Of a stretch of 57,631 nt of DNA, positions 17,227 through 27,335 are shown piece by piece. Both the position numbers and the translations under genes were made by a program. Position 1 is the first letter of the stretch. Each line of letters opens with the position of its first letter. Where the stretch lies: the NCBI GenBank assembly GCA_030147855.1, contig JASBUO010000025.1, positions 1 to 57,631 on the forward strand, given 5' to 3'. The notes under the pieces are model-generated. The model saw only the letters and a program-made list of their open reading frames with translations, was not told where the DNA came from and made no database searches. Source of the DNA: Gammaproteobacteria bacterium. GTDB lineage: Bacteria; Pseudomonadota; Gammaproteobacteria; Legionellales; Legionellaceae.

Positions 17227-17255
17227 ATTATCACATACTCCCCTCAATGCAGCAA
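17227..17255 (-). promoter_or_regulatory. Candidate sigma-70 promoter of recA
   Basis: On the minus strand: TTGCTG (17255-17250), a 17-bp spacer, GATAAT (17232-17227), 32 bp before the recA start codon. No SOS operator overlaps it. Confidence 0.5.
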
Positions 17256-17266
17256 AGGGAATGCTT

Positions 17267-19228
17267 ATGAATACACCGGTTTGGATACCCCAAAATATCG
17301 AACATACCGCGATAATACGCTTCATGCGAACGCTCGAAAAACAATACGAATTAGAGCTCCCTCATTATCAAGCACTTCACACTTGGTCTATTCGGCATCC
17401 TGCAGATTTTTGGGAAGCCGTGGCACACTTTTTTAACGTCGACTTTAAAACACCACCACGCACTATTTTTAACCAAGCACCACATATGATGAACGCCGCC
17501 TGGTTTGATGGCGCAACACTCAATGTCGCAGAACATCTACTCAGAAGAGACGATACCCATCCAGCGCTTATTAGTATCAATGAGACCGGCACACGAACTG
17601 TTTTAAGTTATAACGCGTTGAAAGAAAAAGTCGCTGCTTGCGCCGAGGGTTTAAAAAAACATGGCGTTCAATCGGGAGACCGTGTTGCAGGCATGTTACC
17701 TAACAGCGAATTTAGCATTATCGCAATGCTTGCAGCGGCATCTATTGGCGCAATTTGGTCTTCTTGTTCACCTGATTTTGGCGTTGCAGCATCCGTTGAC
17801 AGACTGGCACAAATTACTCCCAAGGTACTCTTCATCTGCAATAGCTACACTTACCATGGTAGACATTACGACCTCGGCGACAAAACAGATGATCTCCTGA
17901 GTGCTATCCCCTCAATTAAGCACGTAATTACATGCCCTGTACTACCTGACGATACGTCGCAACTAAAACCTCACACAGCAAAGCACCACCACTGGAATGA
18001 CTTTTTAGAACCCGGGACGGCTTTTAAAGCCGAGCCACACCCTTTTAATCATCCATGGTATATACTGTTTTCATCAGGTACAACAGGTCAGCCTAAATGC
18101 ATTGTACACAGCACCGGTGGCACATTACTGCAACATTTTAAGGAATTAGGTCTACACACAGACCTCAACCAAAACGATACATTATTTTTTCATACTACCT
18201 GTGGATGGATGATGTGGAACTGGATGGTTTCAGGACTTGCTCTTGGTGCAACCCTTGTTTTATATGATGGCTCACCTATGTTTCCTAAAATGAACCGTAT
18301 TTTTCAGCTGCTTGAATCCGAGTCTGTCAGTGTTTTTGGGACAGGAGCTCGCTTTTTAGCTGCTGTTGAGAAAAAAGGGGTTAAACCTCGTGAGCACTTT
18401 AAGCTCCCAAAGCTCCGTACGATTTTATCAACGGGCTCTCCTCTCTTGCATCAGCAGTATGACTTTGTGCGTGACCATATCAATTCAAGCGTCCAAATTA
18501 GTTCCATTTCAGGGGGCACCGATATTGTTTCGTGCTTTGCACTTGGAAATCCTATAAGCCCAGTGTACCGTGGTGAACTCCAGTGCCTTGGGCTTGGTAT
18601 GGATGTCCAGGTCTTCGATGAAGCAGGAACGCCTACACATGAAACGGGTGAACTGGTTTGCACACATGCTTTCCCATCGATGCCAGTTGCTTTTTGGAAT
18701 GATGAAACACGTGAAAAATACCGCCGCGCTTATTTTGACCGCTTTCCAGGTATATGGGCGCATGGTGACTTAGCTCAACGCACAGAGCATGGCGGTCTCA
18801 TCATTTATGGCCGCTCAGATGCTGTCCTCAACCCAGGCGGGGTTCGTATTGGCACCGCCGAAATTTATCGTCCACTTGAAAACTTACCTGAAATCCTTGA
18901 AAGCATCGTCATTGGGCAACCCTGGCAAGACGACATTCGTGTTATTTTGTTTGTTAAATTACAAAAGGGCGCAATCTTAGACAAAAATTTGCGCAATAAA
19001 ATTCGTCAAACCATTAGCAGTGAAGCGTCTCCACGGCACGTCCCCTCCAAAATTTTAGAGGTCCCCGACATTCCAAGAACCATCAATGGAAAAATTGTTG
19101 AAGTAGCTGCACGTCAAGCAGTCCAGGGCGAACCCATTCAAAACTTAGCCTCCCTTGAAAACCCAGAGGCCCTTGAATATTTTAAGAATCGCCCAGAGCT
19201 CATAGCCAGCGCTATCGAAAATCATTAA
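17267..19228 (+). CDS. Acetoacetyl-CoA synthetase (acetoacetate-CoA ligase)
   Basis: 653 residues from ATG 17267, chosen because AAGGGA lies 6 bp upstream; the ATG at 17261 directly abuts that site. It is an adenylate-forming enzyme with the P-loop-like YILFSSGTTGQPKCIVHSTGG, the TTCGWMMWNWM core, SGGTDIVSCF and the C-terminal hinge and lysine (GRSDAVLNPGGVRIGTAEIY ... IPRTINGKIVE). The full-length alignment and the SGGTD and GGTLLQHFKE segments fit acetoacetyl-CoA synthetases better than acetyl-CoA synthetases. It activates acetoacetate with ATP and CoA, allowing growth on ketone bodies or polyhydroxybutyrate breakdown products. It is monocistronic by spacing. Confidence 0.88.
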   Translation: MNTPVWIPQNIEHTAIIRFMRTLEKQYELELPHYQALHTWSIRHPADFWEAVAHFFNVDFKTPPRTIFNQAPHMMNAAWFDGATLNVAEHLLRRDDTHPALISINETGTRTVLSYNALKEKVAACAEGLKKHGVQSGDRVAGMLPNSEFSIIAMLAAASIGAIWSSCSPDFGVAASVDRLAQITPKVLFICNSYTYHGRHYDLGDKTDDLLSAIPSIKHVITCPVLPDDTSQLKPHTAKHHHWNDFLEPGTAFKAEPHPFNHPWYILFSSGTTGQPKCIVHSTGGTLLQHFKELGLHTDLNQNDTLFFHTTCGWMMWNWMVSGLALGATLVLYDGSPMFPKMNRIFQLLESESVSVFGTGARFLAAVEKKGVKPREHFKLPKLRTILSTGSPLLHQQYDFVRDHINSSVQISSISGGTDIVSCFALGNPISPVYRGELQCLGLGMDVQVFDEAGTPTHETGELVCTHAFPSMPVAFWNDETREKYRRAYFDRFPGIWAHGDLAQRTEHGGLIIYGRSDAVLNPGGVRIGTAEIYRPLENLPEILESIVIGQPWQDDIRVILFVKLQKGAILDKNLRNKIRQTISSEASPRHVPSKILEVPDIPRTINGKIVEVAARQAVQGEPIQNLASLENPEALEYFKNRPELIASAIENH

Positions 19229-19275
19229 ATTTAGATATACTGCATACTTTTCTATTATTTTCGTAAAGGCATTCC

Positions 19276-19303
19276 TGTTATTCCTGCGTAGGCAGGAATA
19301 ACA
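19276..19303. repeat. REP-like palindrome between acetoacetyl-CoA synthetase gene and metN
   Basis: A perfect 12-bp inverted repeat, TGTTATTCCTGC and GCAGGAATAACA, around the loop GTAG. The core TTCCTGCGTAGGCAGGAA resembles dispersed palindromes known from many bacterial genomes. No second copy was found in this window. There is no T-run after it, so it is not a classical terminator, though it could stabilise the mRNA end. Confidence 0.6.
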
Positions 19304-19368
19304 AGGAGCACGAAAGTAGCACGTTAAAATCGCGCAGCGCGCAATCAACCTGTTAAGTGATAAACCTC

Positions 19369-20394
19369 ATGATTACACTCACCGGCCTCAACAAGTACTA
19401 TCAACAACATCACGCCTTGTGTAACGTTGACTTGTCTATCGAAGCGGGTGAAATTTTTGGTATCATCGGTAAAAGTGGTGCTGGAAAATCCACCCTCTTA
19501 CGCTGTATGAATCTGCTTGAACGCCCCGATTCTGGCACAGTGTTGGTGAATGGACAAGACATCTGTACACTCTCCGCAGAGGCCTTACGTGAAGCACGTC
19601 ATCAAATTGGCATGATTTTTCAGCACTTTAATTTACTGCAAGCAAAAACGGTATTTGAAAACATAGCACTGCCGCTGCGTATTCAAGGCGCGTCTCACGA
19701 CACCATTCAAAAGCGCGTCAATGAATTGCTCGAGCTTGTTGAGTTAACCCATAAAGCAGTCGCTTATCCAGCAGACTTAAGTGGCGGCCAAAAGCAACGC
19801 GTTGCCATCGCAAGAGCTTTATCTAGTGAGCCCAAAATGCTTCTATGTGATGAGGCAACATCTGCACTCGATCCGGAAACTACAACTGCAATTCTAGCGC
19901 TTCTTAAAAAAATTAACCGCCAATATGGTATCACCATCATTCTCATTACTCATGAAATGGATGTTGTAAAGCAGCTTGCACACCGCGTTGCTTTAATGGA
20001 GGCTGGACGCATCATTGATATTGTTGCATTAAATACTCTCTTTTTGCGCCCCTCAACACCTGCTAAGCAACGACTATGTGCGCAACTCTCGCCCGAACTA
20101 CCACCTTGCTTACTACAAAACCTCTCACAACATGCCAATAATAAACCACTGTTGCGTATTTTTTTCCAAGGGGAGGCCGTTAACGGCCCGATTATTAGTC
20201 AAATTAGTCGCGAGCTAAAACTCGATATTAATATTTTACTCGCTAACATTGACCGAATTGATGGCGTTACCTGTGGTGTTATTATCATTGAGCTCGATGC
20301 AACCCCTGACGAATACCAAGCTTTTTTAAAGCACTGCGAACCTTTTCATTTAATCGTGGAGACCCTCGGATATGTCACCAGTGATGCTTTATGA
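19369..20394 (+). CDS. metN: Methionine ABC transporter, ATP-binding protein
   Basis: 341 residues from ATG 19369; a GTG at 19357 lacks a binding site. It has Walker [12 protein letters not shown], the Q-loop region, the signature [15 protein letters not shown], Walker [13 protein letters not shown] and the switch His in LITHEMDVV. Residues ~245-341 form the NIL (ACT-like) domain, which binds methionine and inhibits transport when the cell is replete ([22 protein letters not shown]). It energises D- and L-methionine import with MetI and MetQ; the start of metI overlaps its end by 23 bp. No SAM riboswitch or MetJ box is seen in the 140-bp upstream gap. Confidence 0.95.
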   Translation: MITLTGLNKYYQQHHALCNVDLSIEAGEIFGIIGKSGAGKSTLLRCMNLLERPDSGTVLVNGQDICTLSAEALREARHQIGMIFQHFNLLQAKTVFENIALPLRIQGASHDTIQKRVNELLELVELTHKAVAYPADLSGGQKQRVAIARALSSEPKMLLCDEATSALDPETTTAILALLKKINRQYGITIILITHEMDVVKQLAHRVALMEAGRIIDIVALNTLFLRPSTPAKQRLCAQLSPELPPCLLQNLSQHANNKPLLRIFFQGEAVNGPIISQISRELKLDINILLANIDRIDGVTCGVIIIELDATPDEYQAFLKHCEPFHLIVETLGYVTSDAL

Positions 20395-21025
20395 CATTGC
20401 CGTCGCCACAGGCGAAACCCTTTATATGGTCCTTTTGAGTAGTATTTTTGCAGCTATCCTAGGTCTGCCTCTTGGTACTTGCTTGTTTATAACGCGCACC
20501 ATTAAACCGCATCCCCTGCTTTATCGCACTATTGGTAGCATCATTAACTTTACACGCTCTATCCCCTTTATTATCTTACTTGTTGCCTTAATTCCTTTCA
20601 CACGGTTTGTTATCGGCACATCTATTGGCCTGCATGCGGCCATTGTTCCTCTAACCCTTGGCGCAGCTCCTTTTTTTGCACGACTCGTTGATAACGCCTA
20701 TCAAACGCTTCCTAAAGGCTTATTTGAAGCAGCCCATGCAATGGGGGCAACTACAGGACAAATTATTCGTCACGTATTACTACCTGAAGCATTTGCAGCC
20801 CTCATTCAAGCCTTTACAGTCACTGCAACAACCCTTGTGAACTATTCTGCAATGGCCGGCACAGTAGGTGGTGGTGGACTCGGCGATTTGGCCATTCGTT
20901 ATGGCTATCAGCGTTTTAATACAAGCGTCATGCTTACAACTGTTTTAATTTTGGTTATTATTGTGCAATTAATTCAAACAAGTGGTGATAGACTCAGCAC
21001 CCACTTATCACAAGGAAACAGCTAA
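20372..21025 (+). CDS. metI: Methionine ABC transporter, permease
   Basis: 217 residues with five or six hydrophobic helices and the EAA coupling-loop motif ([26 protein letters not shown]). It pairs with MetN at the inner membrane to move methionine delivered by MetQ. It overlaps metN by 23 bp and is followed directly by metQ, so the three form one transcription unit. Confidence 0.95.
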   Translation: MSPVMLYDIAVATGETLYMVLLSSIFAAILGLPLGTCLFITRTIKPHPLLYRTIGSIINFTRSIPFIILLVALIPFTRFVIGTSIGLHAAIVPLTLGAAPFFARLVDNAYQTLPKGLFEAAHAMGATTGQIIRHVLLPEAFAALIQAFTVTATTLVNYSAMAGTVGGGGLGDLAIRYGYQRFNTSVMLTTVLILVIIVQLIQTSGDRLSTHLSQGNS

Positions 21026-21026
21026 C

Positions 21027-21809
21027 ATGCGCTTCATTTCTCTACTACCTATGTTACTCTCACTGATTGCCTGCCACCCTAACCAAAGCGCTCCTAATAC
21101 CTTGATTATTGGCACGATTGCAGGTCCTGAAACAGATTTAGTCAGGGCTGCCCAAACCGTAGCACACGACGAATATGGCCTTGATGTCCGTGTGGTTGAA
21201 TTTAGCGACTATAACCTGCCAAATGAGGCACTCCAAGACGGTAGCCTAGATGCCAACGTCTATCAACACCTTCCGTACCTTAAGTCTGCCCAAAAAGCGC
21301 ACGGCTATACCTTAGAGCCGATTGGACGCACTTTTTTATTTCCAGCAGGCCTTTATTCGAACAAAATAAAAGCCTTAACCGATCTTCCAGAACATGCACA
21401 CATTGCCATTCCAAACGACCCAAGCAATGAAGCGCGCGCATTAAAACTCCTTGAAAAAACAGGACTTATCACACTCAAAACAACCGATACCCCGAGCATC
21501 CAAGACATTGAGAAGAACCCTAAGAAACTACGTTTCAAAACGCTTGATGCAGCCCAACTACCTCGAATCTTGCCTGATGTAGATGCCGCTGTAATCAATA
21601 CAACCTTTGCCATTCCCGCAGGCTTAAACCCTATGCGTGACGCTTTAGTGGTGGAAGATAAAACATCACCTTATGCCAATTTAATTGTCATAAAAATAGA
21701 TACCCCAAAACGCGAAAAGCTCGCCCTATTTGTAAAAGCTATGCATTCCGATGCAGTAAAGGATAAGGCAAACAATCTTTTTGGCGACTCCGCCGTCGTT
21801 GCCTGGTAA
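21027..21809 (+). CDS. metQ: Methionine-binding lipoprotein
   Basis: 260 residues from ATG 21027 (AAGGAAACAGC upstream). It is an NlpA/MetQ-type substrate-binding protein with a lipoprotein signal (MRFISLLPMLLSLIAC, lipidated Cys at 16) and the family features LIIGTIAGPE, LDANVYQHLPYL, AVINTTFAIPAGLNP and SPYANLIVIK. It binds methionine in the periplasm and passes it to MetI/MetN. The gene starts two bases after the metI stop. Confidence 0.94.
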   Translation: MRFISLLPMLLSLIACHPNQSAPNTLIIGTIAGPETDLVRAAQTVAHDEYGLDVRVVEFSDYNLPNEALQDGSLDANVYQHLPYLKSAQKAHGYTLEPIGRTFLFPAGLYSNKIKALTDLPEHAHIAIPNDPSNEARALKLLEKTGLITLKTTDTPSIQDIEKNPKKLRFKTLDAAQLPRILPDVDAAVINTTFAIPAGLNPMRDALVVEDKTSPYANLIVIKIDTPKREKLALFVKAMHSDAVKDKANNLFGDSAVVAW

Positions 21810-21886
21810 AATATGTTATAGTTTTAGACGGGTGTACGCTTCGCAATTGAGTCCTTGACTGCGCGACTTCAATAAGGGTTATGACC

Positions 21887-24190
21887 ATGACATTCGATGA
21901 TAGCTTTTTTGGCTCACTAAACTTTTGGAACTCCTTAAACTTTTTCCGCAAAGCCGGAAAATACGTTTACAATGAGGAGGCAATGAACGACCTCTCACCA
22001 CGTGTGCGTGAAGAGCTCCTTCAAAAGTATTATGGTGGCCTTGGCCTATCGAGTGAAAATGCCTTTAACCCACATGTAACCGAATACTTTGAAGCACAAA
22101 AGAAAGCATTTGGCGAAATTGTCGAAAAACATGGTCAAAACCTTACAACAGCTCAAAAAGATGATTTAAAAAAACAACTCAAAGCCATGCAAGAACCCAT
22201 TCAAAAAAGTGCATTGGCTTATGATAAAAGTGTTCCTGGAAAAACACCTACAGCCGTCCACCCAAGCAATTTCGTAGAACATGCACAGGCTGAAAAAGTG
22301 AAGCTCTTAGAGCAGGCCGATGACTTTACCCAGCCTTTATTTAGAAAACTCGCAACACTCGCGCACAAAGATCCCGCAAGAGAAACAGAAGTCGTTAAAA
22401 AGCTTGTGCCTAAGCAGGTCAAAAAAGCTAAGCCCGCCAAAGAGCTAGATATTCCTATCATTCCCGAACCCCTTGTCCTTGAGAGGCCTGATAAGGAAGA
22501 AAACCAATCTCGTCCAACACCACCACCACCTCCCTCTCCGCTTTTAGCAGCAAAAGATTTAAACTTCTTTCTAGATGCAAGCACAAACATGCATGAGGTT
22601 GCAGCAAGAATTGAAATAGTTGAACGCATTCTAAACTTAGAAGCCACGCTTCAAGCAAGAAAAAGACTCCCAGCACCTCATGCCCCAATCACTGAAAGGG
22701 AAATTACTTCATTACAGTTACAGTTAGATCAAGCCATTGCTGATTATAAAACAAGTTTAGGACCATTTTTTACAGACCAAGATAGGCAGCAACGCCTCCG
22801 AGACCTCTCAAAAAGCCTCAACATAAAGGTGACCGACTATAATCATCCACCCGAAGCTCTGAGGAATGCATTAGAAAGCGAAATTAACGCACTCATAGAC
22901 CAAAAGCTCGTAGGCGAAAAAACAAAGGTTCATGACAAAAAAAATGAACTAAGAAGAGATCCTCTAGAAGCATTGAGTCGAGCAGAAAGGGCTCAAATTG
23001 GAGTGGAAGAGCGCACAGAAGCACTCACAAGACGAGATAAAAATGAGGCTTATAGAGAAAAAATAAAACAATTCAACATCGCTCAGCGAAAACAAAAAGA
23101 AACTATCAAAAAGGCAGCAGGGGAAGCTGCAGCCACAGCCAAAAAGGCACCCCCTCCCCAAAAGTCCTCACCAGAGTCAGACGAAAAGGGTAAAGAAACA
23201 GTAACTCCTCCCCATGAAAACGATGAAGACGAATACGAAACTATCTATGAAGAAGAAGAGGTTGAAGTCTACAAGGATACAAAAGAGCCAGTTAATGCTG
23301 CTGCCGCTCCAGAAGGACCTGAGGCAATAGATGTTGATGCCCTCGCGAAAGAGCTTCAGGCCGCACAAAAAGATGCACGTAAAAAGTTTGAAGATGACTT
23401 AAATAGCACTGTTAATGCCCTGCAAGTTGCAGCGCAACGAGAACGTGATTTAATCGGCTGGTTAGCAGCATCAGAGTGTGCACAAAGACGCTTGCAGCAA
23501 CAAACTTTCTTCAGCAAGCCCTCTTCTGACTATACCTCGCTAATGACAGGCGATATGCAGCTTAAAATTAAGCAGTTACACACTGCTATAAAAGAAAAAG
23601 ATACAAAAAAAATTGGGCAAGCCGGAGGTATTCGCACACCGTCTGGCCAAGGCATTGAAGTTGGAAAAAGCACGAACGATCAGCTCACCTTTTCAATCAA
23701 ATTTCCGGGCCTAATCAGTAATCGTGGCTACTACACTAATGCACGCCACAACACTAAGGCAGACTTACTGTTTCAAGCAGCATTGGTGCGTGGTACAGGT
23801 GCCTCTACCATTATCACAGACATAAACCATTCAAACCCAGCTATGGAAAAACAACTTATACAAGAAGCCTATGACGCTGCTATTGAAATTGGCTATAACC
23901 CCGATGAAATCACTATTACTGCAAAGGGTAACAAGGTAGACCCTAAAGATATCCATAAAACAATCGTTGAGTCTCCTTTTGTACATCAAAAATCAGAAGA
24001 AAGCCATGTGGACGTCTCAAAAGAGTTGGCAGGTTTAACCCAAAGCATACAGCAACAGCTAGGCCCTAAAACACTTGAAGAACGTGAGGCGATGCAAAAC
24101 CAAATGAAAAAAGTACTGAATGCAGAGCGTGCAGAATTAGGACTGCCTCCTGAACCACCAACAACTTCAGGGCCTGCTATTGGTGCTTAA
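21887..24190 (+). CDS. Large coiled-coil protein beside the Dot/Icm cluster, candidate effector
   Basis: 767 residues from ATG 21887, with AAGGG 8 bp upstream (an ATG at 21881 is too close to it). Long charged helices run over ~60-110 and ~230-430. A Pro-rich stretch (PTPPPPPSPLL, ~206-216) and a very acidic block (DEDEYETIYEEEEVEVYKD, ~445-463) interrupt them. Residues ~590-690 look like a folded alpha/beta domain (LTFSIKFPGLISNRGYY, ADLLFQAALVRGTGASTIIT, EITITAKGNKVDP), loosely reminiscent of LPD7-type domains in mobilisation polyproteins. No signal peptide is present. It converges on icmB and is separated from it by a terminator. Effector status is an inference from position and composition. 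Confidence 0.75.
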   Translation: MTFDDSFFGSLNFWNSLNFFRKAGKYVYNEEAMNDLSPRVREELLQKYYGGLGLSSENAFNPHVTEYFEAQKKAFGEIVEKHGQNLTTAQKDDLKKQLKAMQEPIQKSALAYDKSVPGKTPTAVHPSNFVEHAQAEKVKLLEQADDFTQPLFRKLATLAHKDPARETEVVKKLVPKQVKKAKPAKELDIPIIPEPLVLERPDKEENQSRPTPPPPPSPLLAAKDLNFFLDASTNMHEVAARIEIVERILNLEATLQARKRLPAPHAPITEREITSLQLQLDQAIADYKTSLGPFFTDQDRQQRLRDLSKSLNIKVTDYNHPPEALRNALESEINALIDQKLVGEKTKVHDKKNELRRDPLEALSRAERAQIGVEERTEALTRRDKNEAYREKIKQFNIAQRKQKETIKKAAGEAAATAKKAPPPQKSSPESDEKGKETVTPPHENDEDEYETIYEEEEVEVYKDTKEPVNAAAAPEGPEAIDVDALAKELQAAQKDARKKFEDDLNSTVNALQVAAQRERDLIGWLAASECAQRRLQQQTFFSKPSSDYTSLMTGDMQLKIKQLHTAIKEKDTKKIGQAGGIRTPSGQGIEVGKSTNDQLTFSIKFPGLISNRGYYTNARHNTKADLLFQAALVRGTGASTIITDINHSNPAMEKQLIQEAYDAAIEIGYNPDEITITAKGNKVDPKDIHKTIVESPFVHQKSEESHVDVSKELAGLTQSIQQQLGPKTLEEREAMQNQMKKVLNAERAELGLPPEPPTTSGPAIGA

Positions 24191-24201
24191 CAGCGTTTTA
24201 C

Positions 24202-24233
24202 AGGGGGAAGCCTCACTCCCCCTCTCTCTTTTT
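24202..24233 (+). terminator. Rho-independent terminator between the coiled-coil gene and icmB
   Basis: AGGGGGA (24202-24208), an eight-base loop, TCCCCCT (24217-24223), then CTCTCTTTTT. It lies between two convergent genes with 58 bp between them. Confidence 0.8.
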
Positions 24234-24248
24234 CAATGGGCATACATC

Positions 24249-27200
24249 TTAAACACCTGCACGCGCTTTCTCCAAGCGCTTACTATAAGGGTCACGTGCA
24301 TAAGTTGCTAGAATATCCTCAACCAACTCATCCATTGCGCTCGATTTATTTTCTTCTTCAATCAAACCGCCCTCTTCTTTCAAGTTATTCAAGCGCTCAG
24401 TAAGCTCTTTTGTAATTGAACCATTGGGGAACAATAAAGCTAAGAAACGTCGTGCCTCTGAAGGACCTAATTGTCGATATAATTGGTTTCGGACGGCAGC
24501 ATCCTCAGCGGTTGTACTAAATGCCCATAACTCAATTGGCCCAAGTGTCAATGTTAGCAACTGCACACTCACTCCTTGCTTAGTTGAGAATTGTGCCAAA
24601 AAGGTTCCGCCCCCCTCACGCGGCCCATGTACACGTGTGCGCAACGCAGTTTTAGCTGTTTCTGATAGCCCAAAAATTTTGCTGGTTTTGTTAATAGTTT
24701 GTGCGGGACCTGCATCCATAATAAAAACAGAAGTCGCAAACTCAACCATCACGGCGTCAAAATCATCAAGTGATTGTGACAGTAAAGAAATTTGAACATT
24801 CCACTTTCGACCTTCCCGCATATCAATAATCACTTGCTCTCGGACTGCTGCAGAACTTGCCGTGCGGTGAAACTCATCATATACAATCCGCTTCGGATCT
24901 TCTCTGATCTCACGAATACGCTCAGCGTGGTATGGGTGATATTGTTCAAGAATATTACTCAAACTCTGCTCAGTTAAATAGTAGTGCCTTGCAAGCACAT
25001 AACGTGCAAGCATGTACATGACTGAAGTACGTCTATCAGCTGCCTCCCCACCACTTTTAGCCACCTCATCTAAATCGAGAGAAACAACCCTTGCATCCCC
25101 AATATCAAATGCTGTTACGCGAGATAAAATAGGATATTCACGTACCGCACTCGAAATCATTCTTGAGAAAGCGGCAATTAATGACTCACCCGTAGGTGCC
25201 GTGACTTTTTCATATAAATCTTCAATCGATGGTGTCCGACAAATCGATGCCGCATCAGCAAGTAGTGGCATGGCATAACGTTGTGCCAAGTGAGCCTCAT
25301 GCGTGAAGCCTGCAGAAAAAAGCGCATCTGTCACTTCCCACCAAGTTGACTTCGCATCACGTACAAACCCAATCTCTTCCAAAATACCATCAATTAATTC
25401 TTCGACTCCTGGAGCATAAGGCGCTGGGTTGTTTTCATCCGAGAGCCCTTTATAAAGCTCATCCACCACCATCCCCGCCAAATCAGGCATTCCATCATAT
25501 GGTTTTTCTGTACCTAGTGGCGTTGTTAGTAAGGTTAAGAAATTTACCAAAAAAGAACGTTCCGACGGTGCCGGAAAACGAGAGCCTAACTGTGTATCAA
25601 ACGGATTAATCGAGTATTCTGGCAACATACGTAAGCGATGGTACGCCACTAGGTGTCGCTGATCTGCAGGTAATGCCTCTTGCAATAGCGAAATCAATCC
25701 ACTACTCGATGGACCAATATCAATAATGGCAATACGTGGCAAGCGCATGATACCACCCGACATGCAAAGTGCTAAGTTTTGCGCATTAGATAAAACAGAC
25801 TTACCCGAACCAGGACGAGCGTACACTAAATCAATCCAAGTAGTCTGTTGGTTTGAACCTGGTTGAAAAGGCCATAATTTTCCATCAGGCGAACGAAGTA
25901 GCAATGCACCTGTCTTCCAGGGAGAAGCGGGACGTGTGACCGGTAACATCGTTATCACATCTGAAAGAGGTGCTATCGCTGCAACCGCTGGGCTATTGGT
26001 TGTCAATGCCGGCATGTTTGCCGCAAACCCTGCAAAAGGATCACCGCAAACCTCTGATACATCCGTAGAACCCCAACCCTGAATCGCCTTTGCAAGCTCT
26101 GACGCACGACGACGCAACAAGGGTAATTGTCCTTCTGGTGCCCAAGTACTTGCAACTACTCTTAAACGTACAATAGCTTCATCTGTATTAATTTGTAAAT
26201 ACTTCAATAAGTTCACCGAGTCACTAATAAGGCGATTCTGTGCCGATGAAAAAGTTAAGATAGCTGCTAATAACCCTTTAAGTTTAACCGTTGTTAACCC
26301 CTCACTCTCAATCAAGAACGAAATACGCCATGGGACATGTGTTGGTAAAATACGGGCAAACAATGTGACAAAGGGGCGAATATCTTTTGGAAATAAATCA
26401 ATATAAACTGTGGAATATAAACGATTACCTACTAGTACTGTTCGCCTATCGATAATCTCTGCATCCCGCGGAAGCACTTGGCGTGCGAGTGATGGCCATA
26501 ATAAATCAGAGACATCCCCCTCAAATGCATTTATTTCACGAACAGGAATTTCATCTCCAGGAAGTGTCGGACGCCAATCTTCCGCTGTAAAATCTGGATC
26601 TGCTGTCATACGAATGGCACGTATCGCTTCGTGCACTTCTAACACCTCAGACACAAGACCAAGGGTTTGAATATCACTTGTAATTGAGCGCACATAAGCA
26701 TCGTGTGTATCACGCAACTCAGGCACAGCAGCATAGATGGTTTGTGCATACCTAAAAGATGGCGCCTTTTTTTCTTTTAGCATTTTAAGTTTTGCTTTAT
26801 TTGCAACGCTTAATTGATCGTCTGGTAGACTAAAAGGACGCGTTATCAATACAAAATAGACTTTTTCAGCTGCGCAATAGCGCCCTAAAAAACTACTACG
26901 CTCTTCAAATAAATCGTTTAAATCAAGCTTAATACGCTTCGCTGTTGCTGCGGCAGGGGCATAAATGTCTTCAATAATTTGTTTTATGTTCTGCTTATCA
27001 TGATCAAAGTAAACCTGCAGCGCATGCCCTGAGCGGCCCATAGGGGAACGAAAAGTATTGGTCAACCCTTCAATAAGGCGCCCAAACTCATCTGCTCCGA
27101 GTAAGGCTGTCACACCATCAATTTCTAAGACAGACAGCAACGAGCCATCATGACTCACCAAAACTGTGGGTGAATCTGCGGTCTCCAAATCACAATACGA

Positions 27201-27284
27201 CTCGGTAGTTTGCTTTAAAGAGGTACTCAACCATGCAAAAAAAGTATCAACCCCTTCAAAAAATGACTCAGCCCATCTCCCCAT
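24249..27284 (-). CDS. icmB: Dot/Icm type IVB secretion ATPase IcmB/DotO
   Basis: 1011 residues, close to the ~1009 of Legionella. It is a VirB4-like cytoplasmic ATPase of the type IVB machine, with Walker A ARPGSGKSVLSN (~484-495) and a Walker B-type segment RIVYDEFHRTAS (~803-814). It forms, with DotB, the hexameric energy module at the base of the channel. The last ~40 residues are charged. It is the last gene of the minus-strand icm run; icmF and tphA, which follow nearby in Legionella, are absent here. The start is ATG 27284 with GGAGAGAAGGG directly upstream, 51 bp after icmJ. Confidence 0.97.
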   Translation of the reverse strand: MGRWAESFFEGVDTFFAWLSTSLKQTTESYCDLETADSPTVLVSHDGSLLSVLEIDGVTALLGADEFGRLIEGLTNTFRSPMGRSGHALQVYFDHDKQNIKQIIEDIYAPAAATAKRIKLDLNDLFEERSSFLGRYCAAEKVYFVLITRPFSLPDDQLSVANKAKLKMLKEKKAPSFRYAQTIYAAVPELRDTHDAYVRSITSDIQTLGLVSEVLEVHEAIRAIRMTADPDFTAEDWRPTLPGDEIPVREINAFEGDVSDLLWPSLARQVLPRDAEIIDRRTVLVGNRLYSTVYIDLFPKDIRPFVTLFARILPTHVPWRISFLIESEGLTTVKLKGLLAAILTFSSAQNRLISDSVNLLKYLQINTDEAIVRLRVVASTWAPEGQLPLLRRRASELAKAIQGWGSTDVSEVCGDPFAGFAANMPALTTNSPAVAAIAPLSDVITMLPVTRPASPWKTGALLLRSPDGKLWPFQPGSNQQTTWIDLVYARPGSGKSVLSNAQNLALCMSGGIMRLPRIAIIDIGPSSSGLISLLQEALPADQRHLVAYHRLRMLPEYSINPFDTQLGSRFPAPSERSFLVNFLTLLTTPLGTEKPYDGMPDLAGMVVDELYKGLSDENNPAPYAPGVEELIDGILEEIGFVRDAKSTWWEVTDALFSAGFTHEAHLAQRYAMPLLADAASICRTPSIEDLYEKVTAPTGESLIAAFSRMISSAVREYPILSRVTAFDIGDARVVSLDLDEVAKSGGEAADRRTSVMYMLARYVLARHYYLTEQSLSNILEQYHPYHAERIREIREDPKRIVYDEFHRTASSAAVREQVIIDMREGRKWNVQISLLSQSLDDFDAVMVEFATSVFIMDAGPAQTINKTSKIFGLSETAKTALRTRVHGPREGGGTFLAQFSTKQGVSVQLLTLTLGPIELWAFSTTAEDAAVRNQLYRQLGPSEARRFLALLFPNGSITKELTERLNNLKEEGGLIEEENKSSAMDELVEDILATYARDPYSKRLEKARAGV

Positions 27285-27335
27285 CCCTTCTCTCCAGATT
27301 TTACGTTGGACTAGGGCGTGTCTTCATTCCCTAGG

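Noticed and set aside
17195-17266. LexA (SOS) box before recA
   Set aside because: CTGG and ACGG occur near a suitable spacing, but the CTGT-N8-ACAG pattern is absent.
19229-19368. SAM riboswitch or MetJ box before metN
   Set aside because: Only a REP-like palindrome and a short CGCGCAGCGCG palindrome are present; no riboswitch core and no AGACGTCT-type repeats.
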